DNA of 9,049 nt from Thioalkalivibrio sp. (GCA_018224485.1 JAGTVE010000030.1:1-9049), one strand, 5' to 3'. Numbered from the stretch's first letter, positions 1-7,049 are shown. Notes: generated by a model from the sequence alone, not told the origin. A program made the numbers and translations.

Positions 1-90
1 GGCCAGGCGGGCGCGCGCCAGCCCGAACCGCCGACCGACCTTCCCGTGCCCGACGAGCTGCAGCGGCGCGCGCGCCCGCCAGAGGACTGA
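1..90 (+). CDS. flhB: Flagellar export gate protein FlhB, C-terminal end only
   Basis: Only the last 29 codons and the TGA stop (88-90) are present; the 5' part lies outside the window. The visible tail is rich in Pro, Arg and Glu and contains LPVPDELQRRAR, which resembles the disordered cytoplasmic end of FlhB beyond its autocleavage domain. FlhB is an inner-membrane component of the flagellar type III export apparatus that switches substrate specificity from rod/hook to filament proteins. The assignment rests mainly on position, since flhB directly precedes flhA in most gammaproteobacterial flagellar operons, and on the proline-rich ending. The flhA start follows the stop by 3 nt, so the two are probably co-translated. 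None of the diagnostic parts (membrane segments, NPTH cleavage site) are in view. Confidence 0.72.
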   Translation, partial: GQAGARQPEPPTDLPVPDELQRRARPPED

Positions 91-93
91 TCG

Positions 94-2184
94 ATGAACG
101 CCTTCGCGAACACCCTTCGACAGATCGGCAAGGCCGGCATGGTCACGCCGCTGCTGCTGATGGCGCTGCTCACCATGCTGGTGATCCCGCTGCCGCCGCT
201 GGCCCTCGACGTGCTGTTCACCTTCAACATCGCACTGTCCCTGGTGGTGATCCTGGTCGCGGTGTACACCCCGCGCCCGCTCGAGTTCGCGGTCTTCCCC
301 ACCGTGCTGCTGGTCGCCACGCTGCTGCGCCTGGCACTGAACGTCGCCTCCACGCGGGTGATCCTGCTGAACGGCCATACCGGGACCGAGGCGGCGGGCA
401 ACGTGATCCAGGCCTTCGGCGATTTCGTGGTGGGCGGCAACTACGCGGTCGGCCTGGTGGTGTTCCTGATCCTGGTGATCATCAACTTCGTGGTGGTGAC
501 CAAGGGCGCCGGCCGGGTGTCCGAGGTCAGTGCGCGCTTCACCCTGGACGCGATGCCGGGCAAGCAGATGGCCATCGACGCGGATCTGAACTCGGGCCTG
601 ATCTCGCAGGACGAGGCGCGCCGGCGCCGCGACGAGGTGGCGCAGGAGGCGGACTTCTACGGTTCGATGGACGGTGCCAGCAAGTTCGTGCGCGGCGACG
701 CGATCGCCGGCATCCTGATCCTCGCGATCAACGTGATCGGCGGTCTGGTGATCGGCACCATGCAGCACGCGATGGCCCTGGGCGACGCGGCGACCAACTA
801 CGTGCTGCTGACCATCGGCGACGGGCTGGTGGCGCAGATCCCGTCGCTGCTGCTGTCCTCGGCCACCGCGATCATCGTCACCCGCGTCTCCGCCTCCCAG
901 GACATGGGCCGGCAGGTCTTCCAGCAGATGTTCGAGACCCCGAAGGCGATTTATGTCGCCGCGGGCGTGGTCGGCTCCCTCGGGCTGGTGCCGGGGATGC
1001 CGAACATGGTCTTCGTCTCGCTCGCCGGCCTGATGGCCTCGAGCGCCTACCTCAGTGCCCAGCGCCGCGCCGCGGAGGAGGCGGACCTGGAACCGGTGGT
1101 AACCTCCGGTCCCCCCTCGAACCCCGAACTGCGCGACCTGTCGTGGGAAGACGTGCCCCCGGTCGACCTGGTCGGCCTGGAGGTCGGCTACCGGCTGATC
1201 CCCCTGGTGGACCGCAGCCAGGGCGGACAGCTGATGGGGCGCATCAAGGGCGTGCGGCGCAAGCTTTCCCAGGAACTGGGCTTCCTGATCCAGCCGGTGC
1301 ACATCCGGGACGACCTGGATCTCGGGCCCAACCACTACCGTGTCACGCTGACCGGCGTGACCGTCGGCGAGGGAGAGGTCTTCCCGGACCAGGAACTGGC
1401 GATCAATCCCGGGCGCGTCTTTGGCGAGATCCAGGGAACACCGACGAAGGATCCGACCTTCGGGCTGGATGCGGTCTGGATCGATCCCGCGCTGCGCGAG
1501 CAGGCGCAGGGCCTCGGCTACACGGTCGTCGACGCCGGTACGGTCGTGGCCACCCACCTCTCGCAGGTGCTGAAGGAGCAGGCGCAGAAGCTGCTGGGCC
1601 ACGAGGAGGTCCAGCACATGCTGGACGCGCTGGCGCGACAGTCGCCGAAGCTGGTGGAGAATCTGGTGCCGAAGACCATCGGCCTGGGCGTGGTGCTGCG
1701 CGTGATGCAGAACCTGCTGGAGGAGCAGGTCTCGATCCGGGACACCCGGACCATCGCCGAAACTCTGGCGGAACACGGCGCCAAGAGTCAGGATCCCGGC
1801 GTTCTGACCGCCGCCGCCCGGGTCTCGCTGTCACCCGCGATCGTGCAGAGCGTCGCGGGAACCGCGTCGGAGCTGCCGCTGATCGCGCTCGACCCCTCAC
1901 TGGAACAGATCTTGCAGAAATCCGCTCAGGCAGCCGGCGGCAGCGGCCCGGGCATCGAACCCGGACTTGCCGAGCGGCTCCAGAAGTCCATCGCCGAGGC
2001 CGCGCAGCGGCAGGAGATGGCGGGAGAACCCACCGTGGTGGTGGTCTCTCCGGACATCCGGGTCTGGGTGTCGCGCTGGCTGAGATCGGCCGTGAGGGGA
2101 CTGCATGTGCTGGCCTACACGGAGATCCCGGACACCAGGCGGATCCGCGTGGTGGCCACGGTGGGACGGGAAGAACGCAAGTAG
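94..2184 (+). CDS. flhA: Flagellar type III export gate protein FlhA
   Basis: FlhA (696 aa, normal family length) forms the nonameric inner-membrane export gate that receives chaperone-substrate complexes and couples ion flow to flagellar protein export. The N-terminal half has about eight hydrophobic segments (roughly residues 16-58, 62-82, 109-135, 203-223, 236-264 and 285-320). The FHIPEP signature region around residues 138-168 includes VSEVSARFTLDAMPGKQMAI. Counting against Salmonella FlhA with an offset of six, the functionally important charged residues R147, R154, D158 and D208 correspond to R141, R148, D152 and D202 here, and all are kept. After an acidic linker (about 325-350) the rest is the cytoplasmic ring domain. 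The ATG is preceded by AGAGGA (81-86) at good spacing and gives the canonical N-terminus. No truncation or frameshift is visible. Confidence 0.97.
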   Translation: MNAFANTLRQIGKAGMVTPLLLMALLTMLVIPLPPLALDVLFTFNIALSLVVILVAVYTPRPLEFAVFPTVLLVATLLRLALNVASTRVILLNGHTGTEAAGNVIQAFGDFVVGGNYAVGLVVFLILVIINFVVVTKGAGRVSEVSARFTLDAMPGKQMAIDADLNSGLISQDEARRRRDEVAQEADFYGSMDGASKFVRGDAIAGILILAINVIGGLVIGTMQHAMALGDAATNYVLLTIGDGLVAQIPSLLLSSATAIIVTRVSASQDMGRQVFQQMFETPKAIYVAAGVVGSLGLVPGMPNMVFVSLAGLMASSAYLSAQRRAAEEADLEPVVTSGPPSNPELRDLSWEDVPPVDLVGLEVGYRLIPLVDRSQGGQLMGRIKGVRRKLSQELGFLIQPVHIRDDLDLGPNHYRVTLTGVTVGEGEVFPDQELAINPGRVFGEIQGTPTKDPTFGLDAVWIDPALREQAQGLGYTVVDAGTVVATHLSQVLKEQAQKLLGHEEVQHMLDALARQSPKLVENLVPKTIGLGVVLRVMQNLLEEQVSIRDTRTIAETLAEHGAKSQDPGVLTAAARVSLSPAIVQSVAGTASELPLIALDPSLEQILQKSAQAAGGSGPGIEPGLAERLQKSIAEAAQRQEMAGEPTVVVVSPDIRVWVSRWLRSAVRGLHVLAYTEIPDTRRIRVVATVGREERK

Positions 2185-2190
2185 GGGGCG

Positions 2191-2325
2191 ATGATGAACG
2201 GAACGGAGATCGCGACTGGATGGCGGCAGGCCGCCCGCAGCACGATAATGCGGTCCCGGTACCGTGCAGACCGGTCGCAGAGGGCCGCGATCGGCGCAGC
2301 CGCCACTGAGTACCCGGAATCATGA
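2191..2325 (+). CDS. Possible 44-codon ORF between flhA and flhF
   Basis: This ORF begins ATG-ATG 6 nt after the flhA stop, behind a short G-run (2185-2188), and ends with a TGA that overlaps the flhF start as ATGA (2322-2325). It begins MMNGTEIATGW and is Arg/Ala-rich, with no membrane segment or motif I recognise. Third-position GC is about 77%, lower than in flhA but compatible with coding. Favouring reality: it fills nearly the whole 137-nt gap, and flhF itself has only a weak Shine-Dalgarno (CCGGAA), so upstream translation could deliver ribosomes to flhF. Against: I know of no conserved protein here in related loci, and a 44-codon open frame is easy to obtain by chance at this GC content. 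Treat as hypothetical. Confidence 0.25.
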   Translation: MMNGTEIATGWRQAARSTIMRSRYRADRSQRAAIGAAATEYPES

Positions 2326-3629
2326 AGATCCGACGCTTCTTCGCACCGGACATGCGCCAGGCGATACGGCTGGTGCGGGACGAGCAGGGGCCGGAGGCGG
2401 TGATCCTCTCCAGCCGTCGGGTGGAGAGTGGAGTCGAGCTCGTGACCGCGGTGGACTACGACGAGTCGGCCTTCGGCGATGCCGAGCCCGCCGGCAGCCA
2501 TCCGCTCGATGCCGTCCTCGAACCGGATCCCGAGCCCCGCACGGAGCCCGACTGCGAACCATCGCCAGCGGGTCCGGCGGACCTCTCGGCGGCCGGGGGC
2601 TTGGAGATGCTGGAGCCGCTCAGGGTGCGCGAGGCGCCGGCCCCGGCGCCGCGGGCGGACCGCCCGGAGCGGGAACCGGCACGCGCCGAGAATCCCGCGC
2701 TGGCGGCGATGCAGCGCGAGATCGAACACCTGCGCGCGATGCTGGAGGGTCAGCTGGCCAGTCTCGGCTGGAACGATCTCCGCCAGCGCGAGCCCGGACG
2801 CGCCCAAATCATCCGCCGTCTCGAACGGCTGGGCATCGAGGAGGGCCTGGCCCGGGCGGTCGCCGCGGACGTCTGCGACACGGAAGCCGGAGAGCCCGCC
2901 TGGCGCGAGGCGCTGGACCGGCTCGCGGGGCGGATCCGGGTCGCGCCGGAGACGTCTCTGGAGGGGGAGGGTATCATCGCGCTGGTCGGGCCGAATGGCG
3001 TGGGCAAGACCACCACCGTCGCGAAACTGGCGGCGCGTGAGGTACGGCGACACGGGTCCGGATCCGTGGCCCTGGTGACCACCGATGCCTACCGGATCGG
3101 GGCCCACCGCCAGCTGCAGACCTTCGGCCAGATCCTGGACGTGCCGGTCTTCCTGGCGCAGACGGGTCAGGAGCTCGGGGAAGTGCTGATGGGGCTGGGG
3201 GACAGGCGTCGGGTGTTCATCGATACCGCCGGCATGAGCCAGCGCGACCTGCGGCTCGCCGAGGAGATGGCCGGACTGGCGGCGCTGCCGAGCCTGAGCA
3301 CCCTGCTGGTGGTCGCGGCCACCACGCAGCAGCAGGTGCTGCGGGAGACCTTCCGCTCCTTCGATTGCCTGCGTCCGGCCGCCACAGTGGTCACCCGGCT
3401 GGACGAGGCGGCAAGCCTGGGGCCCCTGCTGTCGGCCCTGTGTGCCGCCGACCTGCCGCTGATGTACGTCAGCGCCGGGCAGCGGGTGCCCGAGGATCTG
3501 CAGCCGGCGAGGGCGGCGCGGCTGGTGGGCCGGGCCGTCGCACTGGCATCCGAAACCTCCGAGGAGCGCGTGCCGGTTGACCCGCGTGTCCTCCACAACC
3601 CGGATTCTGACAAACATGTATCAGCGTGA
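2322..3629 (+). CDS. flhF: Flagellar SRP-type GTPase FlhF
   Basis: FlhF (435 aa) is the third SRP-family GTPase. At the cell pole it fixes where the flagellum is built and works with FleN/FlhG. The N-terminus MKIRRFFAPDMRQAIRLVRD is the canonical FlhF start and settles the ATG. Residues about 50-125 are a Pro/Glu/Ala-rich, probably disordered linker. The N domain (about 125-215) is followed by the G domain: P-loop GPNGVGKT (223-230), DAYRIGA (255-261), DTAG (301-304), the G4 position TRLD (358-361, where the usual motif is TKxD) and SAGQRVPEDL (384-393). Its end overlaps fleN by 14 nt, implying translational coupling. The Arg in G4 is the only oddity; the rest of the NG domain looks intact. 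Confidence 0.96.
   Translation: MKIRRFFAPDMRQAIRLVRDEQGPEAVILSSRRVESGVELVTAVDYDESAFGDAEPAGSHPLDAVLEPDPEPRTEPDCEPSPAGPADLSAAGGLEMLEPLRVREAPAPAPRADRPEREPARAENPALAAMQREIEHLRAMLEGQLASLGWNDLRQREPGRAQIIRRLERLGIEEGLARAVAADVCDTEAGEPAWREALDRLAGRIRVAPETSLEGEGIIALVGPNGVGKTTTVAKLAAREVRRHGSGSVALVTTDAYRIGAHRQLQTFGQILDVPVFLAQTGQELGEVLMGLGDRRRVFIDTAGMSQRDLRLAEEMAGLAALPSLSTLLVVAATTQQQVLRETFRSFDCLRPAATVVTRLDEAASLGPLLSALCAADLPLMYVSAGQRVPEDLQPARAARLVGRAVALASETSEERVPVDPRVLHNPDSDKHVSA
3561..3566 (+). promoter_or_regulatory. Shine-Dalgarno-like GAGGAG inside flhF, possible alternative fleN start
   Basis: GAGGAG lies 10 nt upstream of a TTG at 3577 that is in frame with fleN and would add 13 residues (MTRVSSTTRILTN). 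The ATG at 3616 has no clear Shine-Dalgarno but gives the family-like N-terminus ending in the DQAAGLRQM motif. The GAGGAG may only encode Glu-Glu in FlhF, so its role in initiation is uncertain. Confidence 0.3.
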
Positions 3630-4503
3630 AGACCAGGCCGCCGGCCTGCGGCAGATGAACGCCACGCCTCCGGTCCGGGTGATCGCCGTGGCCAGCGGGA
3701 AGGGCGGGGTCGGCAAGACCAACGTGTCGGTCAACCTGTCCGTGGCGATGGCGCAGGCGGGACGGCGGGTGATGCTGATGGACGCGGATCTCGGGCTCGC
3801 CAACGTCGACGTGCTGCTCGGTCTGCAGCCCCGGCGCAATCTCTCGCACGTGCTGGCCGGAGAGGCGGATCTCGAGGACATCCTGGTGGCCGGACCGGCC
3901 GGGATCTCCATCGTCCCTGCCGCCTCCGGCGTCGCGCGCATGGCGGACCTGGATCCCGCGGAGCACGTGGGCCTGATCCGCGCCTTCAGCGAGATGACGC
4001 GGCCGCTGGACGTGCTGGTCGTGGATACCGCGGCGGGTCTGCACGACAGCGTGACCAGCTTCTGCCGGGCGGTCCAGGAGGTGCTGGTGGTCGTGTGTGA
4101 CGAACCCGCCTCCATCACCGACGCCTATGCCCTGATCAAGGTCCTGAGCAGGGACCACGGCATCGCGCGCATCCGGGTGCTGGCGAACATGGTCCGCGGC
4201 CCGGAGGAGGGCCGGGCGCTGTTCCGCAAGCTGACCGCGGTCTGCGACCGGTTCCTCGACGTGATCCTCGACCACGCGGGTTCGATCCCGCACGACGAGT
4301 CCCTGCGCAAGTCGGTGCAGCGCCAGAAGGCGGTCGCCGAGGCCTATCCCGGCAGCCCTTCGGCACGGGCATTCAAGGAACTGGCCCGCAAGGCCGACAC
4401 ATGGCCTGTACCGTCGGGCAGCAGTGGCAAGATCGAGTTCTTCGTGGAGCGGCTGGTGGGTTCCGGTTCCTTCGATCCGGACCGGCCGTCGATCGGGAGC
4501 TGA
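3616..4503 (+). CDS. fleN: Flagellar number regulator FleN (FlhG), MinD/ParA-type ATPase
   Basis: FleN/FlhG is a membrane-cycling ATPase that restricts flagellar number, in Pseudomonas by antagonising the master activator FleQ and by acting with FlhF. From the ATG at 3616 the protein has 295 residues. It shows the deviant Walker A GKGGVGKT (28-35) with signature lysine K29, the A' motif MDADLGLANVD (55-65), Walker B LDVLVVDTAAG (131-141), and a C-terminal EFFVERLV segment (274-281) like the membrane-binding helix region of the family. The start was chosen because DQAAGLRQM followed by the P-loop matches the family; an upstream TTG (3577) is the alternative. It overlaps flhF by 14 nt and ends 2 nt before fliA, so flhF-fleN-fliA look like one translational unit. 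Confidence 0.95.
   Translation: MYQREDQAAGLRQMNATPPVRVIAVASGKGGVGKTNVSVNLSVAMAQAGRRVMLMDADLGLANVDVLLGLQPRRNLSHVLAGEADLEDILVAGPAGISIVPAASGVARMADLDPAEHVGLIRAFSEMTRPLDVLVVDTAAGLHDSVTSFCRAVQEVLVVVCDEPASITDAYALIKVLSRDHGIARIRVLANMVRGPEEGRALFRKLTAVCDRFLDVILDHAGSIPHDESLRKSVQRQKAVAEAYPGSPSARAFKELARKADTWPVPSGSSGKIEFFVERLVGSGSFDPDRPSIGS
4495..4499 (+). promoter_or_regulatory. Shine-Dalgarno of fliA (GGGAG)
   Basis: GGGAG lies 6 nt upstream of the ATG at 4506 and overlaps the final codons of fleN. It supports 4506 as the fliA start rather than the in-frame ATG at 4401, which would add 35 residues unlike any sigma-28 N-terminus. Confidence 0.6.
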
Positions 4504-4505
4504 CC

Positions 4506-5267
4506 ATGTACCCGACCGAGAACAAGGATCGCAACGCGCTGGTGGACCGGCACGTTCCGCTGGTCAAGCGGATCGCCTACCACCTGATGGGACGGCTGCC
4601 GGCGGACGTGCAGGTCGATGACCTGATCCAGGCGGGAGTGGTTGGACTGCTCGAGGCGGCACGTCACTACGATGCCGGCCAGGGCGCCAGCTTCGAGACC
4701 TACGCCGGCATCCGCATTCGCGGGGCGATGCTGGACGAGGTCAGGCGCTCCGACTGGACGCCGCGCTCGGTGCACCGCAACGCGCGGCGGGTCAGCGAGG
4801 CGGTGCGGCTGGTGGAGAACCGCGAGGGCCGCGAGGCGCAGCCGCAAGAGGTGGCCGAGGAACTGGGTGTGGGGATCGAAGAGTATCAGCGCATGGTCAG
4901 CGATTCCGTGTCGAGCCGGGTACTGAGCTTCGAGGATATCTTCGAGCCGGAGTCGGAGGGCGAGAACCGCCTGCGCGGCAATGAACCGGATCCGCTGGAA
5001 CGCCTGCAGGATGCGGACTTCCGGGACGGGCTGGCGCGCGAGGTGGACCGGTTGCCGGAGCGGGAGAAGCTGGTGATGTCGCTGTACTACGACGACGAAC
5101 TGAATCTGCGCGAGATCGGCGAGGTGCTTGGGGTCACCGAGTCGCGCGTCTGCCAGCTGCACGGCCAGGCGCTGACGCGGCTGCGGGCGCGGATGAGCGA
5201 ATGGACCGGGGCCGGTCCGGGCGTGCCGCACCGCGAGGGCCGGGCCCAGCGCGAGGGCAGGAGGTGA
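4506..5267 (+). CDS. fliA: RNA polymerase sigma factor FliA (sigma-28)
   Basis: FliA directs transcription of late flagellar genes (filament, motor, chemotaxis) and is held inactive by FlgM until the hook is finished. The 253-aa protein has region 2 at about 13-83 (HVPLVKRIAYHL, DDLIQAGVVGLLEA, FETYAGIRIRGAMLDEVR), region 3 at about 92-165, and region 4 at about 178-230 with the helix-turn-helix LREIGEVLGVTESRVCQLH (201-219). This is the alternative-sigma architecture lacking region 1.1. The last 23 residues are a Gly/Arg/Glu-rich tail beyond the usual end of region 4. The start follows the fleN stop by 2 nt. In Pseudomonas and Vibrio the next gene would be cheY; here it is motC. Confidence 0.97.
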   Translation: MYPTENKDRNALVDRHVPLVKRIAYHLMGRLPADVQVDDLIQAGVVGLLEAARHYDAGQGASFETYAGIRIRGAMLDEVRRSDWTPRSVHRNARRVSEAVRLVENREGREAQPQEVAEELGVGIEEYQRMVSDSVSSRVLSFEDIFEPESEGENRLRGNEPDPLERLQDADFRDGLAREVDRLPEREKLVMSLYYDDELNLREIGEVLGVTESRVCQLHGQALTRLRARMSEWTGAGPGVPHREGRAQREGRR

Positions 5268-5269
5268 TC
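5259..5269 (+). promoter_or_regulatory. Full-length Shine-Dalgarno AGGAGGTGATC at the fliA stop
   Basis: These 11 bases are exactly complementary to the 3' end of bacterial 16S rRNA and include the fliA stop TGA (5265-5267). AGGAGG ends 6 nt before a GTG at 5271, an ideal spacing. It is far stronger than other ribosome sites in the window, yet the next recognisable gene, motC, starts 51 nt further downstream. It is therefore either the signal for a short leader ORF or a leftover from a gene no longer here. Confidence 0.6.
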
Positions 5270-5270
5270 C

Positions 5271-5333
5271 GTGCGTGACCGGGACTCCGCGTCGGGGGAC
5301 TCCGCGTCGGGACACCCACGATGGACATCCTGA
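5271..5333 (+). CDS. Possible 20-codon leader ORF overlapping the motC start
   Basis: A GTG at 5271, ideally placed behind AGGAGGTGATC, opens 20 codons. The peptide begins MRDRD, contains DSASG twice, and ends in a TGA at 5331-5333, ten bases inside motC. The DSASG repetition comes from an in-frame 15-bp duplication. Terminating just past the motC ATG is the geometry expected for translational coupling, and motC itself has only a weak GGGA (5309-5312). It may be a real leader peptide, or the fused remainder of a lost gene (cheY would be expected here) with its ribosome site still intact. No homolog is known to me, and expression is purely inferred from the ribosome site. Confidence 0.3.
   Translation: MRDRDSASGDSASGHPRWTS
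5281..5311 (+). repeat. 15-bp perfect tandem duplication before motC
   Basis: The unit GGGACTCCGCGTCGG occurs at 5281-5295 and again without mismatch at 5296-5310, with one further matching base. The period is a multiple of three, so it keeps frame in the short ORF at 5271 (DSASG twice). The second copy supplies the GGGA that serves as the weak ribosome site of motC. Perfect identity suggests a recent duplication. Confidence 0.85.
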
Positions 5334-6061
5334 GTGCCATCGGCCTGCTGCTGGCGCTGGTCGCGATCCTCGGAGGCAGCATCGCCAAGGGGAGCGGCGT
5401 CGGCGCGCTGTGGAACGGGGCCGCCTTCGTCATCGTCGTGGTCGGAACCTTCGCCGCGGCGCTGCTCCAGGCCAAGCTCCCGGTGTTCCTGCACGCGATG
5501 CACCTGTTGCCCTGGATCTTTACCCCCCCGCGCATCGATTCCGAGGAGGCCATCCAGAAGATCGTCAGCTGGAGCCAGATCGCCCGCAAGGAGGGCCTGC
5601 TGGGTCTCGAGGCCCAGGCGGAACAGGAACCGGACCCGTTCTCCAGCAAGGGACTCCAGCTGCTGGTGGACGGCACCGAGCCGGACACCATCCGGAACAT
5701 CCTCGACGTGGAGCTCGGCACACGGGAGCACTTCGACCTGCAGGGGGCGAAGGTCTTCGAGAGCATGGGCATCTACGCGCCGACGCTCGGCATCATCGGG
5801 GCCGTGATGGGGCTGATGGCGGTGATGCAGAACCTGGCCGAACCCGACAAGCTGGGCCCCGGTATCGCGGCCGCCTTCGTGGCCACCATCTACGGCATCG
5901 CGTCGGCCAACCTGTTCTTCCTGCCCGTCTGCAACAAGCTGAAGGCGACGATCCAGGACCAGACGGCCTACCGGGAGATGATCATCGACGGGATCACGTC
6001 GATTGCCGAGGGCGAGAATCCGCGCAACATCGAGACCAAACTGAGGGGCTACATCAGCTGA
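5321..6061 (+). CDS. motC: Flagellar motor stator protein MotC (MotA/PomA family)
   Basis: This is the ion-channel stator subunit that couples ion flux to torque on FliG, acting as a pentamer around a MotD-type dimer in the inner membrane. The 246-aa length and N-terminus MDILSAIGLLLALVAILGG fit the MotC/PomA branch rather than the roughly 295-aa enterobacterial MotA. Four membrane segments lie at about 4-22, 33-50, 150-170 and 183-203. The cytoplasmic loop has R89 and E97 in ARKEGLLGLE, spaced as the E. coli MotA torque residues R90 and E98. Prolines P154 (YAPTLGIIG) and P202 sit at the positions expected for the channel prolines P173 and P222. The ATG has a weak GGGA 8 nt upstream. The gene forms a pair with motD 58 nt downstream. 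Confidence 0.95.
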   Translation: MDILSAIGLLLALVAILGGSIAKGSGVGALWNGAAFVIVVVGTFAAALLQAKLPVFLHAMHLLPWIFTPPRIDSEEAIQKIVSWSQIARKEGLLGLEAQAEQEPDPFSSKGLQLLVDGTEPDTIRNILDVELGTREHFDLQGAKVFESMGIYAPTLGIIGAVMGLMAVMQNLAEPDKLGPGIAAAFVATIYGIASANLFFLPVCNKLKATIQDQTAYREMIIDGITSIAEGENPRNIETKLRGYIS

Positions 6062-6119
6062 CCCGCGCCGGGTGCGCCCCGACACCGGGACGCCCCACGG
6101 GGGCACAGCCTGAAGAACC

Positions 6120-7049
6120 ATGGCCAGACGGAGAAAGAAGGGCGAAGATCACGTGAACCACGAGGCGTGGGCGATCCCGTACGGTGACCTGATCACCCTG
6201 CTGCTCGCCTTCTTCGTGGTGATGTACGCGCTGTCGTCAGTGAACGAGGGCAAGTTCCGCGTGCTCGCCGAGTCCTTGCAGGCGGCCTTCCGCGGGGCAC
6301 CCATGGCGCCGGAGCCGATCCAGGTCGGACGGCCCGCGCGGGGCTTCGATCCGTCCATGCTGGGTCAGCCCGGCGGGCTCCCGCCGCTGGGTCTGGCGGG
6401 CCCGCGATCGCGGGCGGATCATTTCGGTGACCACGACGGTGGTCCCCTCGACGGGGACCTCGCGGCCGGCGATGACGACGCAATGGCGCTTCTCGAGGTG
6501 GAGCGCGGCCTGCAGGAGATGGCCGACCAGATCCAGCGGGCGATGACGCCCCTGATCGAGGAGGACCTGATCCGGATCCGGCGCGAGCGGTTCTGGGTCG
6601 AGGTCGAGATCAACACCAGCCTCCTCTTCGACAGCGGCAGCGCGCAGATCTTTCCGGAGGCCCGGCCGATCCTCGAGGAAGTGGGGGGAATCCTTCAGGA
6701 TCTTCCGGTACGGGTTCACGTCGAGGGCTTCACCGATGACCTGCCGATCAGTACGCCGGCCTTTCCGTCGAACTGGGAGCTCTCCGCCGGCAGGGCCTCC
6801 AGCGTGCTGCGCCTGCTGGCCGGCCATGGTCTCGATCCGACGCGCATGGCGGCGGTCGGCTTCGGCGAACACCGGCCGATCGCCGACAACGCCACCCCGG
6901 AGGGAAGGCAGCAGAATCGGCGGGTGGTCATCGTCGTGCTCGCGGACGAGCGGCCGCGGGCGCATCAGGCATCGTCACCGGGCACCCTGCACGACGATAT
7001 CGATCGGGGTCCGGGGCCGCCGGCGGCCTCCGGAGGCGGAGAGCCATGA
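6120..7049 (+). CDS. motD: Flagellar motor stator protein MotD (MotB family)
   Basis: MotD is the peptidoglycan-anchored stator subunit paired with MotC; the pair powers flagellar rotation. The 309-aa protein has a basic N-terminus (MARRRKKG), one membrane helix (about 20-40) with the ion-binding aspartate D23 in PYGDLITLLLAFFVVMYA, and the SSVNEGKFRVL plug region typical of MotD. Residues about 60-125 form a Gly/Pro/Asp-rich linker. An OmpA-like peptidoglycan-binding domain (about 163-275) has VEGFTDDLPI, NWELSAGRA and GFGEHRPI followed by GRQQNRRVVI. The PYGD before the helix differs from the more common SYAD of MotB; I take this as lineage variation. The ATG has only a weak GAAGAA upstream. 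The last 30 residues are an unstructured Pro/Gly/Asp tail. Confidence 0.94.
   Translation: MARRRKKGEDHVNHEAWAIPYGDLITLLLAFFVVMYALSSVNEGKFRVLAESLQAAFRGAPMAPEPIQVGRPARGFDPSMLGQPGGLPPLGLAGPRSRADHFGDHDGGPLDGDLAAGDDDAMALLEVERGLQEMADQIQRAMTPLIEEDLIRIRRERFWVEVEINTSLLFDSGSAQIFPEARPILEEVGGILQDLPVRVHVEGFTDDLPISTPAFPSNWELSAGRASSVLRLLAGHGLDPTRMAAVGFGEHRPIADNATPEGRQQNRRVVIVVLADERPRAHQASSPGTLHDDIDRGPGPPAASGGGEP
6401..6444 (+). repeat. Palindrome and hairpin within the motD linker
   Basis: A perfect 14-bp palindrome CCCGCGATCGCGGG occupies 6401-6414. Sixteen bases further on, GACCAC (6429-6434) and GTGGTC (6439-6444) form a 6-bp stem with a 4-nt loop. Both lie in the poorly conserved linker of motD (PRSRAD and DHDGGP), where protein constraint is weak. 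At this GC content a palindrome of this size is not rare, so function is doubtful. Confidence 0.35.

Noticed and set aside
1143..2309. 388-codon + strand frame overlapping the end of flhA
   Set aside because: It is a +1/+2 shadow of flhA with Gly/Arg/Ala/Pro-rich composition and no start signal.
3577..3615. TTG start of fleN adding 13 residues
   Set aside because: A GAGGAG precedes it, but the family-like N-terminus begins at the ATG at 3616 and the added residues match nothing known. Kept only as an alternative.
2115..3617. 500-codon open frame on the - strand across flhF
   Set aside because: It lies antisense to the well-supported flhF, has Arg/Gln/His/Pro-rich composition typical of antisense frames in GC-rich genes, and shows no domain pattern.
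4401..4505. 35-residue N-terminal extension of fliA from the ATG at 4401
   Set aside because: It overlaps the fleN C-terminus, is unlike sigma-28 N-termini, and the ATG at 4506 has its own GGGAG site.
5268..5320. Sigma-28 or sigma-54 promoter before motC
   Set aside because: No TAAA/GCCGATAA-type or TGGCAC-N5-TTGC-type pair was found here. GC-rich partial matches elsewhere lacked one of the two boxes.
6092..6104. GCCCC-ACG-GGGGC hairpin between motC and motD as a terminator
   Set aside because: The stem is only 5 bp, there is no U-run, and it lies between two genes expected to be co-transcribed.
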